From the NCBI GenBank assembly GCA_023435925.1, contig JAEZLF010000096.1:1-49722 (forward strand): a stretch of 49,722 nucleotides of DNA, read 5' to 3'. The translations under genes were made by a program, and so were the position numbers. This stretch comes from Bacillota bacterium. GTDB taxonomy: Bacteria > Bacillota > Clostridia > Acetivibrionales > DTU013. Within the stretch, counting starts at the first letter, position 1; the number at the start of each line of letters is the position of its first letter. This document shows, piece by piece, positions 25,035 to 33,540 of this stretch. The notes under the pieces are model-generated. The model saw only the letters and a program-made list of their open reading frames with translations. It searched no databases and had not been told where the DNA came from.

Positions 25035-25964
25035 ATGGTGTTGTGGATCGTGTCAGGTACCTTTGCAATCGCAGTATTAATCATATCGTGGAGGCTGACG
25101 GGGCTCGTAGTCCGCCCAAAAATGTCAGACCCTGAAGAGTGCTTTATTGCCGCCTCTGAACGTGGCGAATTCGACAGAAATGCATATGAAACCCAATGGA
25201 ACCGGGAGGATTTCTTTTTAACCTCTCCTTTCGGATACAAGCTTTCATGCACCTTTATTCCAAGAAAGAAGGATATGGAGCCGCGAGATAAACGCGAGCG
25301 GGCCGTTGTTATCGTTCACGGGTATACCTATTGCAGTGTTGGAAGCATTAAATATGCTGAAATGTTTCGCGAGCTTGGATTGAACTGCATTATTTACGAC
25401 CACCGTGCCCACGGTTATTCTGATAAGGCCATAGTTACAATGGGTTATTACGAAGCACTTGATCTGAAAGCAGTATGTGATTGGGCCCGGAATAAACTCG
25501 GACAGGATACGGTTATCGGAACCCACGGAGAATCGATGGGTGCTGCAACCGTCATGATGAATATACCCCTTGACGGCAAGCTCGCCTTTGCTATTGAGGA
25601 TTGTGGTTATAGCAGTCTTTCCGGTCAGCTCGCTTACCGTCTGAAAACTGAATATCATTTACCGCGCTACCCGTTTATGCCCATATCAAGCTTGATCTCA
25701 CGATTACGCGGAGGTGTGTTTTTCAGCAAAGTGAGCCCTGTAAAAGAAGTAGCAAAACGTGATGATATCCCTGTCCTGTTTATCCATGGAGAAGCAGACA
25801 ATTATGTACCTTTTTATATGGTCAATGAAGTCTTTAATGCCAAAAAAGGGCCGAAATACAAAAGGACCTTCCCCGGAGCAGCCCATGCCGGAAGCTATAT
25901 GAGCGATAAAGAGGGATATCAGGCAGCTGTTGCTGAGTTTTTAAAAGCACATGATATCATTTAG
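25035..25964 (+). CDS. Membrane-anchored alpha/beta hydrolase
   Basis: Serine hydrolase of about 309 residues. An N-terminal helix (MVLWIVSGTFAIAVLIIS) should anchor it in the membrane, with the catalytic domain's side not determined. The oxyanion region is VVIVHGYTYC, the nucleophile elbow GTHGESMGAAT (serine near residue 167), the acid is in FIHGEADNYVP and the histidine in FPGAAHAGSY. The YDHRAHGYSD segment is typical of the YqkD/prolyl-oligopeptidase-like group. The ATG at 25035 is chosen because AGGTG lies seven bases upstream and it opens the membrane helix; the longer frame begins with TTG at 25011. Substrate is unknown. Confidence 0.86.
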   Translation: MVLWIVSGTFAIAVLIISWRLTGLVVRPKMSDPEECFIAASERGEFDRNAYETQWNREDFFLTSPFGYKLSCTFIPRKKDMEPRDKRERAVVIVHGYTYCSVGSIKYAEMFRELGLNCIIYDHRAHGYSDKAIVTMGYYEALDLKAVCDWARNKLGQDTVIGTHGESMGAATVMMNIPLDGKLAFAIEDCGYSSLSGQLAYRLKTEYHLPRYPFMPISSLISRLRGGVFFSKVSPVKEVAKRDDIPVLFIHGEADNYVPFYMVNEVFNAKKGPKYKRTFPGAAHAGSYMSDKEGYQAAVAEFLKAHDII

Positions 25965-25997
25965 TGGTATAATAGCATTGCAGAAAACCATAGTGCG

Positions 25998-26030
25998 GCA
26001 GGGGGACGGTTCTCAATTGTGGCCCCCTGC
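25998..26030. repeat. GGGGACGG-type palindromic repeat
   Basis: GCAGGGGG (25998-26005) pairs perfectly with CCCCCTGC (26023-26030). The unit contains GGGGACGGTTCTC, a word seen in many clostridial intergenic repeats; a relative is at 29224-29277. It is 33 bases past the hydrolase gene and may also act as its 3' hairpin. Confidence 0.6.
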
Positions 26031-26075
26031 TCCTTTAGGGTAATAGAACCTGCAAAGTGCCGGATGGAGATGCAT

Positions 26076-26636
26076 ATGACAACGAAACAACCACCACAGG
26101 TTGGAAGGAATATTCTGAATCAACGAAAGCTGCTGGGCATCAGCCTGGACGAACTAGCGAGACGTTCCGGGGTTTCCAAATCCATGCTCTCACAAATTGA
26201 GCGGGATAAGGCAAACCCTACTGTTATCACGATATGGAAAATAGCTCTCGCTCTTGGTCTGCCAGTGCAGAAGCTGATGGAATCCAGTTCAAGCAACATT
26301 GTCGAGGTCATCCGAAGCGACGATGCCCCTATCATTTACTCCGAAGACAAGCTCTGTAAAATCAGGATTAACTCGCCGATCCACCTGACCGACAATCTCG
26401 AGCTCTATCAAATGACTTTCAAACCGGGTGGAAAAAATGCTTCAATGCCCCACGTCCAGAAGGCCGAAGAATTTCTTACCGTTATCGAGGGTAAAATCAA
26501 AGTAACATCGGGCGATTATTCTTCTATTCTGCAAAAGGGCGATACCTGCAGATACCGGGCCGATTCGGAGCACACGATCGAAAATGTCTCCAAATCGGAT
26601 TCGGAAGCATACCTTGTCGTCTGGTATCCCAAGTAG
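26076..26636 (+). CDS. XRE-family regulator with C-terminal cupin
   Basis: DNA-binding protein of about 186 residues. The N-terminal Cro/CI helix-turn-helix is ISLDELARRSGVSKSMLSQI then ERDKANPTVITIWKIA; the C-terminal cupin_2 domain contains MTFKPGGKNASMPHVQKAEE and VIEGKIKVTSGDYSSILQKG. This two-domain type regulates amino acid, polyamine or osmolyte genes elsewhere. The ATG at 26076 has GGAGA five bases upstream; the longer frame lies over the palindromic repeat and is unlikely. It is convergent with the threonine operon (129 bases apart); control of tdh-kbl is possible but not shown. The gap contains several GCG-rich short inverted words. Confidence 0.88.
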   Translation: MTTKQPPQVGRNILNQRKLLGISLDELARRSGVSKSMLSQIERDKANPTVITIWKIALALGLPVQKLMESSSSNIVEVIRSDDAPIIYSEDKLCKIRINSPIHLTDNLELYQMTFKPGGKNASMPHVQKAEEFLTVIEGKIKVTSGDYSSILQKGDTCRYRADSEHTIENVSKSDSEAYLVVWYPK

Positions 26637-26765
26637 TCAACTATTTATCAAATGCTCGCAACGCGATACACACAAAACGCGTAAGGAAGGCACTAAAGCG
26701 CCTACAGCGTATTTTGCGTTGCAAAAACGCGGTTTGGTGTACCATTCGCGCAAGCGCTCATTAAA

Positions 26766-27953
26766 TTACAAAACCCCTAACTCTACAGCCGCTTCATGAA
26801 ATGCCTGAATTGCGAAATCCAGGTCTTCTACGGTATGTGCCGCAGAAACCTGGGTCCTTATCCTGGCCTTGCCCTGCGGTACCACCGGATAGAAGAAGCC
26901 GACCGCATACACTCCCTTTTCAAGCAGCTTCTGTGCCATTTTCTGAGCAAGCACTGCATCCCCAAGCATGACAGGCACAATGGGATGTATCCCCTCTCTG
27001 ATGTTAAAACCAGCCTGTGTTATTTTATTCCTAAAATAAAGTGTATTTTCAAGAAGCTTATCCCGGAGCTCGGTAGATTCAGTCAAGATCTCCAGAACCT
27101 TGATAGATGCACACACAATAGAGGGAGCCACTGTATTTGAGAAGAGGTAAGGTCTGGACCTTTGCCTCAGAAGGTCGATGATCTCTTTCCTTCCGCTGGT
27201 ATATCCGCCGCTTGCACCTCCTAATGCCTTTCCGAGCGTACCGGTAATGATGTCTACCCTGCCGGAAACGCCGCAATATTCAGGTGTTCCGCGTCCCTTT
27301 TCCCCCATAAAGCCTACTGCATGGCTGTCATCTACCATTACCATGGCATCATACTTCTCTGCCAGATCACAAATCCCCTTCAGATTCGCTATGATCCCGT
27401 CCATCGAAAAAACTCCGTCGGTGGCAATTAACTTAAAACGTGCATTCCGTGCTTCCTGAAGCTTTGCTTCCAGATCTGCCATATCGTTGTTTTTGTATCG
27501 GTAACGAGAAGCTTTGCAAAGCCTGATTCCGTCAATAATGCTGGCATGATTCAGTTCATCGCTGATCACAGCATCCTGCTCCGACAACAGCGTTTCAAAT
27601 AGTCCGCCGTTGGCATCAAAGCATGAGGTATATAAAATCGTATCTTCCGTACCAAGAAACTCTGAAAGCTTTTGCTCCAGCTTTTTATGGATCTCCTGGG
27701 TACCGCATATAAAGCGTACAGAGGATAGTCCATATCCCCATTCCTCAAAGCTATTTTTTGCAGCGGCAGCAACTCCGGGATGGTTGGATAACCCGAGATA
27801 ATTGTTGGCACACATGTTGAGTATTCCATCTTTGTCTGATACATTGATCCGCATGTTTTGAGGACCGGTAATCATTCTTTCCTCTTTCCACAGACCGCTG
27901 TTTCTAATATTTTCCAACTCCGCTTTATAGAATTGCCCGGATTCTCCAAACAT
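26766..27953 (-). CDS. kbl: Glycine C-acetyltransferase (2-amino-3-ketobutyrate CoA ligase)
   Basis: PLP enzyme that splits 2-amino-3-ketobutyrate with CoA into glycine and acetyl-CoA, the second step of threonine degradation. The alpha-oxoamine synthase hallmarks are present: MCANNYLGLSNHP, GYGLSSVRFICGTQ, SDELNHASIIDG, VMVDDSHAVGFMGEKGRGT and the PLP lysine in TGTLGKALGGASGGY. The C-terminal FFYPVVPQGKARIRTQVSAA is typical of Kbl. The ATG at 27953 follows AGGAGGG by five bases; the longer frame to 28034 has no similarity. It lies about 100 bases downstream of tdh on the same strand. Confidence 0.95.
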   Translation of the reverse strand: MFGESGQFYKAELENIRNSGLWKEERMITGPQNMRINVSDKDGILNMCANNYLGLSNHPGVAAAAKNSFEEWGYGLSSVRFICGTQEIHKKLEQKLSEFLGTEDTILYTSCFDANGGLFETLLSEQDAVISDELNHASIIDGIRLCKASRYRYKNNDMADLEAKLQEARNARFKLIATDGVFSMDGIIANLKGICDLAEKYDAMVMVDDSHAVGFMGEKGRGTPEYCGVSGRVDIITGTLGKALGGASGGYTSGRKEIIDLLRQRSRPYLFSNTVAPSIVCASIKVLEILTESTELRDKLLENTLYFRNKITQAGFNIREGIHPIVPVMLGDAVLAQKMAQKLLEKGVYAVGFFYPVVPQGKARIRTQVSAAHTVEDLDFAIQAFHEAAVELGVL

Positions 27954-28057
27954 AAAATCCCTCCTGTTCATTTTCCCATAACAGTGTTTACCCGACTTAT
28001 TATCGGCTGCTTTACACGATCCTTCCTGCTTCAATGATTTTATTATACACTTTCATA

Positions 28058-29083
28058 TTACACCCATTCCAGTATGACCTTCCCTGAATTACCGGAAGCC
28101 ATAATATCAAATGCCTGCTGGAAATCAGTATACTTGAACCGATGGGTAATGACCGGTGAAATGTCAAGACCCGATTGTAGCATGACTGTCATCTTGTACC
28201 AGGTTTCATACATTTCACGGCCATATATTCCTTTTATCGTCAAACCATTAAAGACCACCTTATCCCAGTCAATAACCGTCCCCGGGCTTTGCAGCCCCAG
28301 CATCGCAATTTTTCCACCATGGCACATAACATCCACCATGGTATTAAAAGCACTGCTGTTACCTGACATTTCAAGGCCCACATCAAAGCCCTCCTTCATG
28401 CCGAGCTGCTCCATTACAGACTCCACAGAGGTCTCCTTTATATTCACCGCCATGGTAACACCAACTTTTTTCGCCAGCTCAAGCCGGTAAGGATTCATAT
28501 CTGTTATAACAACATACCTGGCACCGGCATGCTTTGCAACAGCCGCAGCCATTATCCCGATGGGGCCTGCGCCGGTTATCAGCACATCCTCTCCCAGAAC
28601 ATTAAAGGCCAGAGCAGTGTGTACTGCATTTCCGAAGGGGTCGAAGCAGCTTAGCTGTTCCATTGGAATGGAAGGATCACAGTGCCATACATTGGTTACC
28701 GGTATAGCAAGATACTCGGCAAACGCACCTGGCCGATTTACCCCAACGCCGCTTGTCTTCCTGCATAGGTGCCTTCTTCCTGCAAGGCAATTCCTGCAAA
28801 GACCACATACAATATGTCCTTCGCCGGAAACGATATCTCCTTGTTTAAAATCCTGTACATTGTCTCCCATCGCTTCGATTGTACCGACAAACTCGTGTCC
28901 GATCGTCATTGGTATAGGAATCGTTTTCTGTGCCCATTCGTTCCACTTATAGATATGTATGTCCGTACCGCAGATCGATGTTTTATGAATTTTAATCAAT
29001 ACTTCATTTTTGCCTATTGCAGGAACGGGTACATCTTCCATCCAAATTCCGGGTTTTCCAAATTTCTTTACCAGTGCCTTCAC
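28058..29083 (-). CDS. tdh: L-threonine 3-dehydrogenase
   Basis: Zinc- and NAD-dependent dehydrogenase oxidising threonine to 2-amino-3-ketobutyrate. Catalytic zinc ligands are in TSICGTDIHIYKW and TIGHEFVG; the structural zinc cysteines are in CGLCRNCLAGRRHLC. The nucleotide fold has LITGAGPIGIMAAAVAKHAG. The AFDIMASGNSGKVILEW end matches Tdh. A GTG start at 29083 is inferred: the protein similarity begins at VKALVKKFGKPG and GGGGGTGAT stands just upstream; no ATG is suitably placed. With kbl it forms the threonine-to-glycine pathway. Confidence 0.93.
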   Translation of the reverse strand: MKALVKKFGKPGIWMEDVPVPAIGKNEVLIKIHKTSICGTDIHIYKWNEWAQKTIPIPMTIGHEFVGTIEAMGDNVQDFKQGDIVSGEGHIVCGLCRNCLAGRRHLCRKTSGVGVNRPGAFAEYLAIPVTNVWHCDPSIPMEQLSCFDPFGNAVHTALAFNVLGEDVLITGAGPIGIMAAAVAKHAGARYVVITDMNPYRLELAKKVGVTMAVNIKETSVESVMEQLGMKEGFDVGLEMSGNSSAFNTMVDVMCHGGKIAMLGLQSPGTVIDWDKVVFNGLTIKGIYGREMYETWYKMTVMLQSGLDISPVITHRFKYTDFQQAFDIMASGNSGKVILEWV

Positions 29084-29223
29084 ACGATCACCCCCATCTT
29101 CAAATCCATCACATTGTTCGTTCAATATATTAAACTGTATGTATGCTATATTAATACACAGTAAAATATCTGTCAATAACTACATTATTTAAATGCAGTA
29201 CTGGAATGTGACAGAAAGACACG

Positions 29224-29277
29224 TCAAGGGGACGATTTTGTTGTCATACACTCGTAACAACAAAACCGTCCCCTTGA
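29224..29277. repeat. GGGGACGG-type palindromic repeat, long form
   Basis: Arms TCAAGGGGACG-ATTTTGTTGT and its inverted copy (29257-29277) pair over 21 bases with one mismatch. The unit lies between the ABC permease stop and tdh. The GGGGACGG word is shared with the unit at 25998-26030. It has no T-run but could separate the two transcripts. Confidence 0.7.
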
Positions 29278-29297
29278 TATATCGCTATATTGAGCTA

Positions 29298-30470
29298 TTA
29301 TACTGTCCTTGATTTTGATTTGGAGTAGACATCAAATGCGACGGCTGCTAGTAGAACAAACCCTTTAATAGCCTGCTGCCAGTCAATGCTGACACCCATG
29401 ATCGACATACCGTTATTGAGTACACCCATCAGAAGCGCACCGACAATTGCACCTACCACTGTCCCTATCCCGCCCGAAGTGGACGCACCACCTATGAAGC
29501 AGGAAGCAATCGCATCCATTTCAAAGCCGTTACCGGACTTTGGAGTGGCAGAGTTTAATCTTCCGGTAAATATAATTCCCGCTAATGCAGCCAAGAAGCC
29601 CATGTTCACATACACCCAGAAGAGTACCTGTTTCGTTTTGACACCGGACAACTTAGCAGCCTTAGGATTTCCGCCATAAGCATAAATATGTCTGCCTGGT
29701 ATTGTCTTATTCGTAATGAATGTATAAATAAGCACCAGCGACGCGACAATGATCAATACCGCCGGAATACCTTTGTACAGAGCCAGCGAATATGTAAATG
29801 CATTGATTACCAGAGTTATGGCAATTAATTTCGCTAAAAATGCACCGGTTGATGAAACCTCAAAATTATACTTTTTCTTACTTAACCTATTTTTAATCTC
29901 ACCAAAAATGTATAATGCCGATGAGCCAATACCTGCAATAACCGCAAGAAGGTTGATACCCGGTATATTCACTATATCCGGAATAAAGCCCGCAGCAATA
30001 AAGGTGTATCCCGCTGGCATCGGTGCCAGACTGGTGCTCTGCAGAATAACCATGGTAAGTCCTCTGAAAATCAACATGCCGGCCAATGTAGCGATGAAAG
30101 CCGGAACTCCTACATAAGCGATCCAAAAGCCCTGCCACACACCGATAATAACACCGACTGCAAGAGAAATAAGAATAGCCGGTAAAACCGGCATGTTCAT
30201 TTTTAGTATGAATACTGCCGAAATAGCACCGATAAAGCCGGCGACAGATCCTACCGAAAGATCAACATTACCACATGTAAGGATACATAAAAGCATACCT
30301 GTTGCAAGAATGAAAACATAACTGTTCTGGGATATAAGGTTTGAGATATTCAGGGGTTTCAGCAGGACTCCCCCCGTCATTATCTGAAACAAAATAATAA
30401 CAACAGCTAATGCGATAACCATAACATACTGCCGAAGATTTCCTCTGAGTATGGCATTCAGCTTTTTCAT
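29298..30470 (-). CDS. Monosaccharide ABC transporter permease
   Basis: Membrane component of a CUT2-type sugar importer. The 390 residues have about ten helices, with the family loop CGNVDLSVGSVAGFIGA near residue 65 and GRHIYAYGGNPKAAKLSGV near residue 270, as in XylH/GguB/MmsB. The final helices contain SCFIGGASTSGGIGTVVGA. The start overlaps the ATPase stop by four bases (ATGA), so translation is coupled. The same set (ChvE/GguA/GguB or MmsB) imports xylose, arabinose, galactose or glucose in other bacteria; which sugar applies here is not evident. Confidence 0.92.
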   Translation of the reverse strand: MKKLNAILRGNLRQYVMVIALAVVIILFQIMTGGVLLKPLNISNLISQNSYVFILATGMLLCILTCGNVDLSVGSVAGFIGAISAVFILKMNMPVLPAILISLAVGVIIGVWQGFWIAYVGVPAFIATLAGMLIFRGLTMVILQSTSLAPMPAGYTFIAAGFIPDIVNIPGINLLAVIAGIGSSALYIFGEIKNRLSKKKYNFEVSSTGAFLAKLIAITLVINAFTYSLALYKGIPAVLIIVASLVLIYTFITNKTIPGRHIYAYGGNPKAAKLSGVKTKQVLFWVYVNMGFLAALAGIIFTGRLNSATPKSGNGFEMDAIASCFIGGASTSGGIGTVVGAIVGALLMGVLNNGMSIMGVSIDWQQAIKGFVLLAAVAFDVYSKSKSRTV

Positions 30471-32011
30471 ACTAATACCTCCTTGTTGCTATTCATGATA
30501 CATTGCATAATGCGCTCCTGAGAGACATCTTCACTTGACAATTCCCCCACAATACTGCCTTCATTCATTACATATATTCTATCACACATACCAATTATCT
30601 CCACCATCTCAGAGGAAATCATAATAATTGATTTACCGCTTTCTGCCAACTCGTTGATAATGGAATAAATCTCAAATTTGGCACCAACATCAATTCCTCT
30701 TGTAGGTTCGTCCAATATTAATACATCCGGATCCGCAAAAATCCATTTGCTGAAAACAACCTTCTGTTGATTGCCACCCGAGAGTTGGCCGGTTTTCTGA
30801 AGAATACTCGAGGAGCGAATCGATAATTTTTCTCTGTATTCTTCACTGACCTTAATCTCCTGGTTTTCATCGATTACCAATCTCTTACTGATTTTATCAA
30901 GAGTAGCCAAAGGTATGTTTCTTTTAATATCATCAATTAAGATAAGACCGGCCGATTTTCTGTCCTCGGTAGCATATGCAATTCCGTTTTTAATTGCATC
31001 GCTTTCGTCATGCAGCGTAATTGGTTTTCCATCCTTTTTTAATGTACCCGAAATTTTTTTACCATAGGATTTACCAAAAACGCTCATTGCAAATTCAGTC
31101 CTTCCGGATCCCATCAAACCTGCAATACCAATTACTTCACCCTTTCTAACATATATGGAAACGTTTTTAATAATCTGCCTGATATCATCCTTCGGATCAA
31201 ATACGTTCCAATCCTCAACCTCAAACTGGACATCTCCTATTGTATGATTACGCTTTGGGAAACGATCATTCATTTCACGGCCGACCATTCCCTTTATGAT
31301 CCTGTTTTCCGATATATCATCTACATTTTTGACTAATGTCTCAATAGTCGCGCCATCTCTCAGTATAGTAATCTCATCAGCTACTTGAGTGACCTCGCTC
31401 AATTTATGTGAAATTATGATACAGGTAATCCCATTCTTCTTCAGGTCAAGCAACAACTCCAATAAATGCTTTGAATCCTCATCATTCAAAGCTGCTGTAG
31501 GTTCATCTAAAATCAGGATCTTTACATCCTTCGCAAGAGCCTTAACTATTTCAACAAGCTGTTGCTTTCCCATTCCAATATCCATTACTCTTGTGTCAAT
31601 ATTATCATGCAAACCGACTTTTTTGAGCATCTCTAATGATCTTTTCCTGGTTTTGTCCCAATCAATAAAAATACCCTTGCCTGTTTGCTCATTACCTAAA
31701 AAAACATTTTCTGCAATTGATAAAGTAGGTATCAAGGCGAGTTCCTGATGTATAATGGCAATTCCTTTCGATTCACTTTCCTTTATGTCCTTGAACCTGC
31801 AAACCTCGCCTTCAACAATTATGTCTCCCTCATATGTACCGTAAGGGTACACCCCACTGAGTATATTCATCAAAGTTGATTTTCCGGCCCCGTTTTCACC
31901 CACTAAAGCATGAATGTGTTTTGGTTTTATTTGAAAATTAACATTATCAAGAGCTTTGACTCCAGGAAATTCCATCGAAATATTCTTCATTTCCAAAATA
32001 TACTTTTCCAT
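30467..32011 (-). CDS. Monosaccharide ABC transporter ATPase (duplicated nucleotide-binding domains)
   Basis: CUT2-type ATPase of 514 residues with two nucleotide-binding halves. First half: Walker A GENGAGKST, signature-like GMGKQQLVEIVKALA, Walker B ILILDEPTAALND, H-loop ISHKLSE. Second half: GLMGSGRTEFAMSVFG, signature QLSGGNQQKVVFSKW and Walker B VLILDEPTRGIDVGA. The second Walker A is degenerate, as is normal in this family. It is the second gene after the binding protein and is separated from it by a strong hairpin (32056-32093). It overlaps the permease by four bases. Confidence 0.94.
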   Translation of the reverse strand: MEKYILEMKNISMEFPGVKALDNVNFQIKPKHIHALVGENGAGKSTLMNILSGVYPYGTYEGDIIVEGEVCRFKDIKESESKGIAIIHQELALIPTLSIAENVFLGNEQTGKGIFIDWDKTRKRSLEMLKKVGLHDNIDTRVMDIGMGKQQLVEIVKALAKDVKILILDEPTAALNDEDSKHLLELLLDLKKNGITCIIISHKLSEVTQVADEITILRDGATIETLVKNVDDISENRIIKGMVGREMNDRFPKRNHTIGDVQFEVEDWNVFDPKDDIRQIIKNVSIYVRKGEVIGIAGLMGSGRTEFAMSVFGKSYGKKISGTLKKDGKPITLHDESDAIKNGIAYATEDRKSAGLILIDDIKRNIPLATLDKISKRLVIDENQEIKVSEEYREKLSIRSSSILQKTGQLSGGNQQKVVFSKWIFADPDVLILDEPTRGIDVGAKFEIYSIINELAESGKSIIMISSEMVEIIGMCDRIYVMNEGSIVGELSSEDVSQERIMQCIMNSNKEVLV

Positions 32012-32055
32012 TGTCTAACTCCTTTATGTTTTGAATATGTTGGCACATAACTAAT

Positions 32056-32093
32056 AAAAAGCTCACCGATTAGCAGTATTGAACTGCTAATCG
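32056..32093 (-). other. Intercistronic hairpin between binding protein and ATPase genes
   Basis: CGATTAGCAGT (32067-32077) and ACTGCTAATCG (32083-32093) form a perfect 11-pair stem with a five-base loop; on the minus strand TTTTT comes a few bases later (32060-32056). It would partly terminate or protect the upstream mRNA, favouring excess binding protein. Confidence 0.75.
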
Positions 32094-32120
32094 ATGGCTA
32101 AAATTGCGGGGTATTACGGT

Positions 32121-33209
32121 TTACTTTATATCTTCTGCTGTGAGGTAACCGGAATCCATAACGAGCTTCTGATAGTTGTCCTTTGTTACGATATAAGGTT
32201 CAAGCAGATAAGAAGGAACAATCTTTACGTTATTGTTGTAGGTTTCTGTATCATTAATTTCCGGTTCTGTTCCTGAGAGAACTGCATCAACCATTTTGGC
32301 TGCAACAGCGGCCAGGTCTCTGGTGTCCTTAAGGATTGTGGAATACTGTTCGCCTGCGATGATAAGCTTGATGGAGGCTGCCTCAGCATCCTGTCCTGTA
32401 ACTACAGGGAGGTCTTTGCCGGGAACATAGCCGAAGGAAATGAGCGCTGACAGAACGCCTCTTGAAATACCGTCATATGGTGATAATACGCCATGAAGCA
32501 CCTTGCCGGTTGAATAATTTGCAGCAAGCAATGCGTCCATTCGAGCCTGTGCAACAGCTCCATCCCAGCGAAGTGTTCCGATATCGGCCTGTGCAGTCTG
32601 TCCGGAAACTACAACTACAGTACCGTCATCGATTAACGGCTGCAGTACATCCATTGCTCCCGAGTAGAAATAGAAAGAGTTTGTATCATCAGGCGATCCC
32701 GCAAACAATTCAATATTATATGGGCCGGCACCTTTGAGAGCCTTCAGGCCTTCAACAAGTGACTCTGCCTGCTGCTGGCCGACTCTTCTGTTGTCGAAAG
32801 TGGCATAATAGGAAACAGCACCTGTATTGACGAGTAAGCGGTCATACGAAATGATTTTAACGCCGTCTTTGCCTGCCTGATCAAGTGTCTCCGAAAGAGT
32901 GGAGCCGTCAATTGCAGCAATAATAAGAACGGATGCGCCTTTGGTAAGCATGTTTTCTATCTGGGATTTCTGAGTCGGGATATCATCCTCAGCATACTGA
33001 AGGTCAACTGTATAACCTTTCGCTTCAAGGATTTCCTTCATTTTTCCGCCGTCCTTAATCCAACGTTCAGAAGACTTGGTCGGCATCGAAATTCCTATGT
33101 AGTTCTTTGAACTTTTGCCCCCACCTGGAAATGAGCAGGCCGCCATTGCAAATACCATTGATAAAACCAGCAGACAAACCAATACTTTTTTGAGATACGC
33201 TTTTTTCAT
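32121..33209 (-). CDS. Sugar ABC transporter substrate-binding lipoprotein (ChvE/XylF type)
   Basis: Extracellular receptor for the importer. A lipoprotein signal (VCLLVLSMVFAMAAC, lipobox at the end) is followed by a Gly/Ser linker. The periplasmic-binding-protein domain (peripla_BP_4) has YIGISMPTKSSERWIKDGG, LIIAAIDGSTLSETLDQAG, ISYDRLLVNTGAVSYYATFD, LFAGSPDDTNSFYFYSGAM and VVTGQDAEAASIKLIIAGEQ, all characteristic of the multiple-monosaccharide binding group. A strong AGGAGGAG lies six bases from the ATG. First gene of the operon, with its own leader hairpin at 33238-33255. Confidence 0.94.
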   Translation of the reverse strand: MKKAYLKKVLVCLLVLSMVFAMAACSFPGGGKSSKNYIGISMPTKSSERWIKDGGKMKEILEAKGYTVDLQYAEDDIPTQKSQIENMLTKGASVLIIAAIDGSTLSETLDQAGKDGVKIISYDRLLVNTGAVSYYATFDNRRVGQQQAESLVEGLKALKGAGPYNIELFAGSPDDTNSFYFYSGAMDVLQPLIDDGTVVVVSGQTAQADIGTLRWDGAVAQARMDALLAANYSTGKVLHGVLSPYDGISRGVLSALISFGYVPGKDLPVVTGQDAEAASIKLIIAGEQYSTILKDTRDLAAVAAKMVDAVLSGTEPEINDTETYNNNVKIVPSYLLEPYIVTKDNYQKLVMDSGYLTAEDIK

Positions 33210-33308
33210 GATTCTCCTCCTAATGATATATTTTTATCGATGGCGTGATCCATCGCTAAAAACAAATTGGATAAAACTTGTGGGAACCCGTATCAAATCT
33301 GATTTTAA

Positions 33309-33338
33309 TTGACAAAACTACCTCAAATCGAGTATTAT
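33309..33338 (+). promoter_or_regulatory. Upstream promoter candidate for the DeoR gene
   Basis: TTGACA (33309-33314), 18 bases, TATTAT (33333-33338). It points right, into the leftward promoter at 33393-33421, so its transcript would overlap that of the importer operon. Confidence 0.55.
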
Positions 33339-33351
33339 CGAATGTTTTCTT

Positions 33352-33388
33352 TTTTGTTTTCTTTTGTTATGTTTTTTGTTCTTTTGAT
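33352..33388. promoter_or_regulatory. Phased T-rich repeats, probable regulator site
   Basis: TTTTGTT at 33352, 33362 and 33374, then TTTTGAT at 33382; the G positions are 10, 12 and 8 bases apart, roughly once per helical turn. The block lies between two opposed promoters. It could be the DeoR protein's operator, intrinsically curved DNA, or both. Confidence 0.5.
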
Positions 33389-33392
33389 TTTG

Positions 33393-33421
33393 ATAATATC
33401 ATTCCATTCGCACATTGTCAA
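33393..33421 (-). promoter_or_regulatory. Promoter of the sugar importer operon
   Basis: On the minus strand TTGACA (33421-33416), 17 bases, TATTAT (33398-33393). The start would be near 33386, inside the T-rich repeat block, giving a leader of about 175 bases. Confidence 0.7.
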
Positions 33422-33476
33422 TATAAAATTGGTCGATTGCTTTTGTATATGTTTCTTTTTGTTCGTTCTTCACGAG

Positions 33477-33505
33477 TTGATATTATCGTAAAAATGTTAT
33501 ATTAT
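33477..33505 (+). promoter_or_regulatory. Proximal promoter candidate for the DeoR gene
   Basis: TTGATA (33477-33482), 17 bases, TATTAT (33500-33505), about 36 bases before the DeoR start codon. Confidence 0.55.
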
Positions 33506-33540
33506 TATTCTATTAAACTTATTAGCCGGGAATATAAAAT

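Noticed and set aside
26637..26765. GCG-rich convergent gap as another copy of the tRNA-linked repeat
   Set aside because: It contains words such as GCGCAAGCGC and GCAACGC in both orientations but shares no extended match with the repeat cores.
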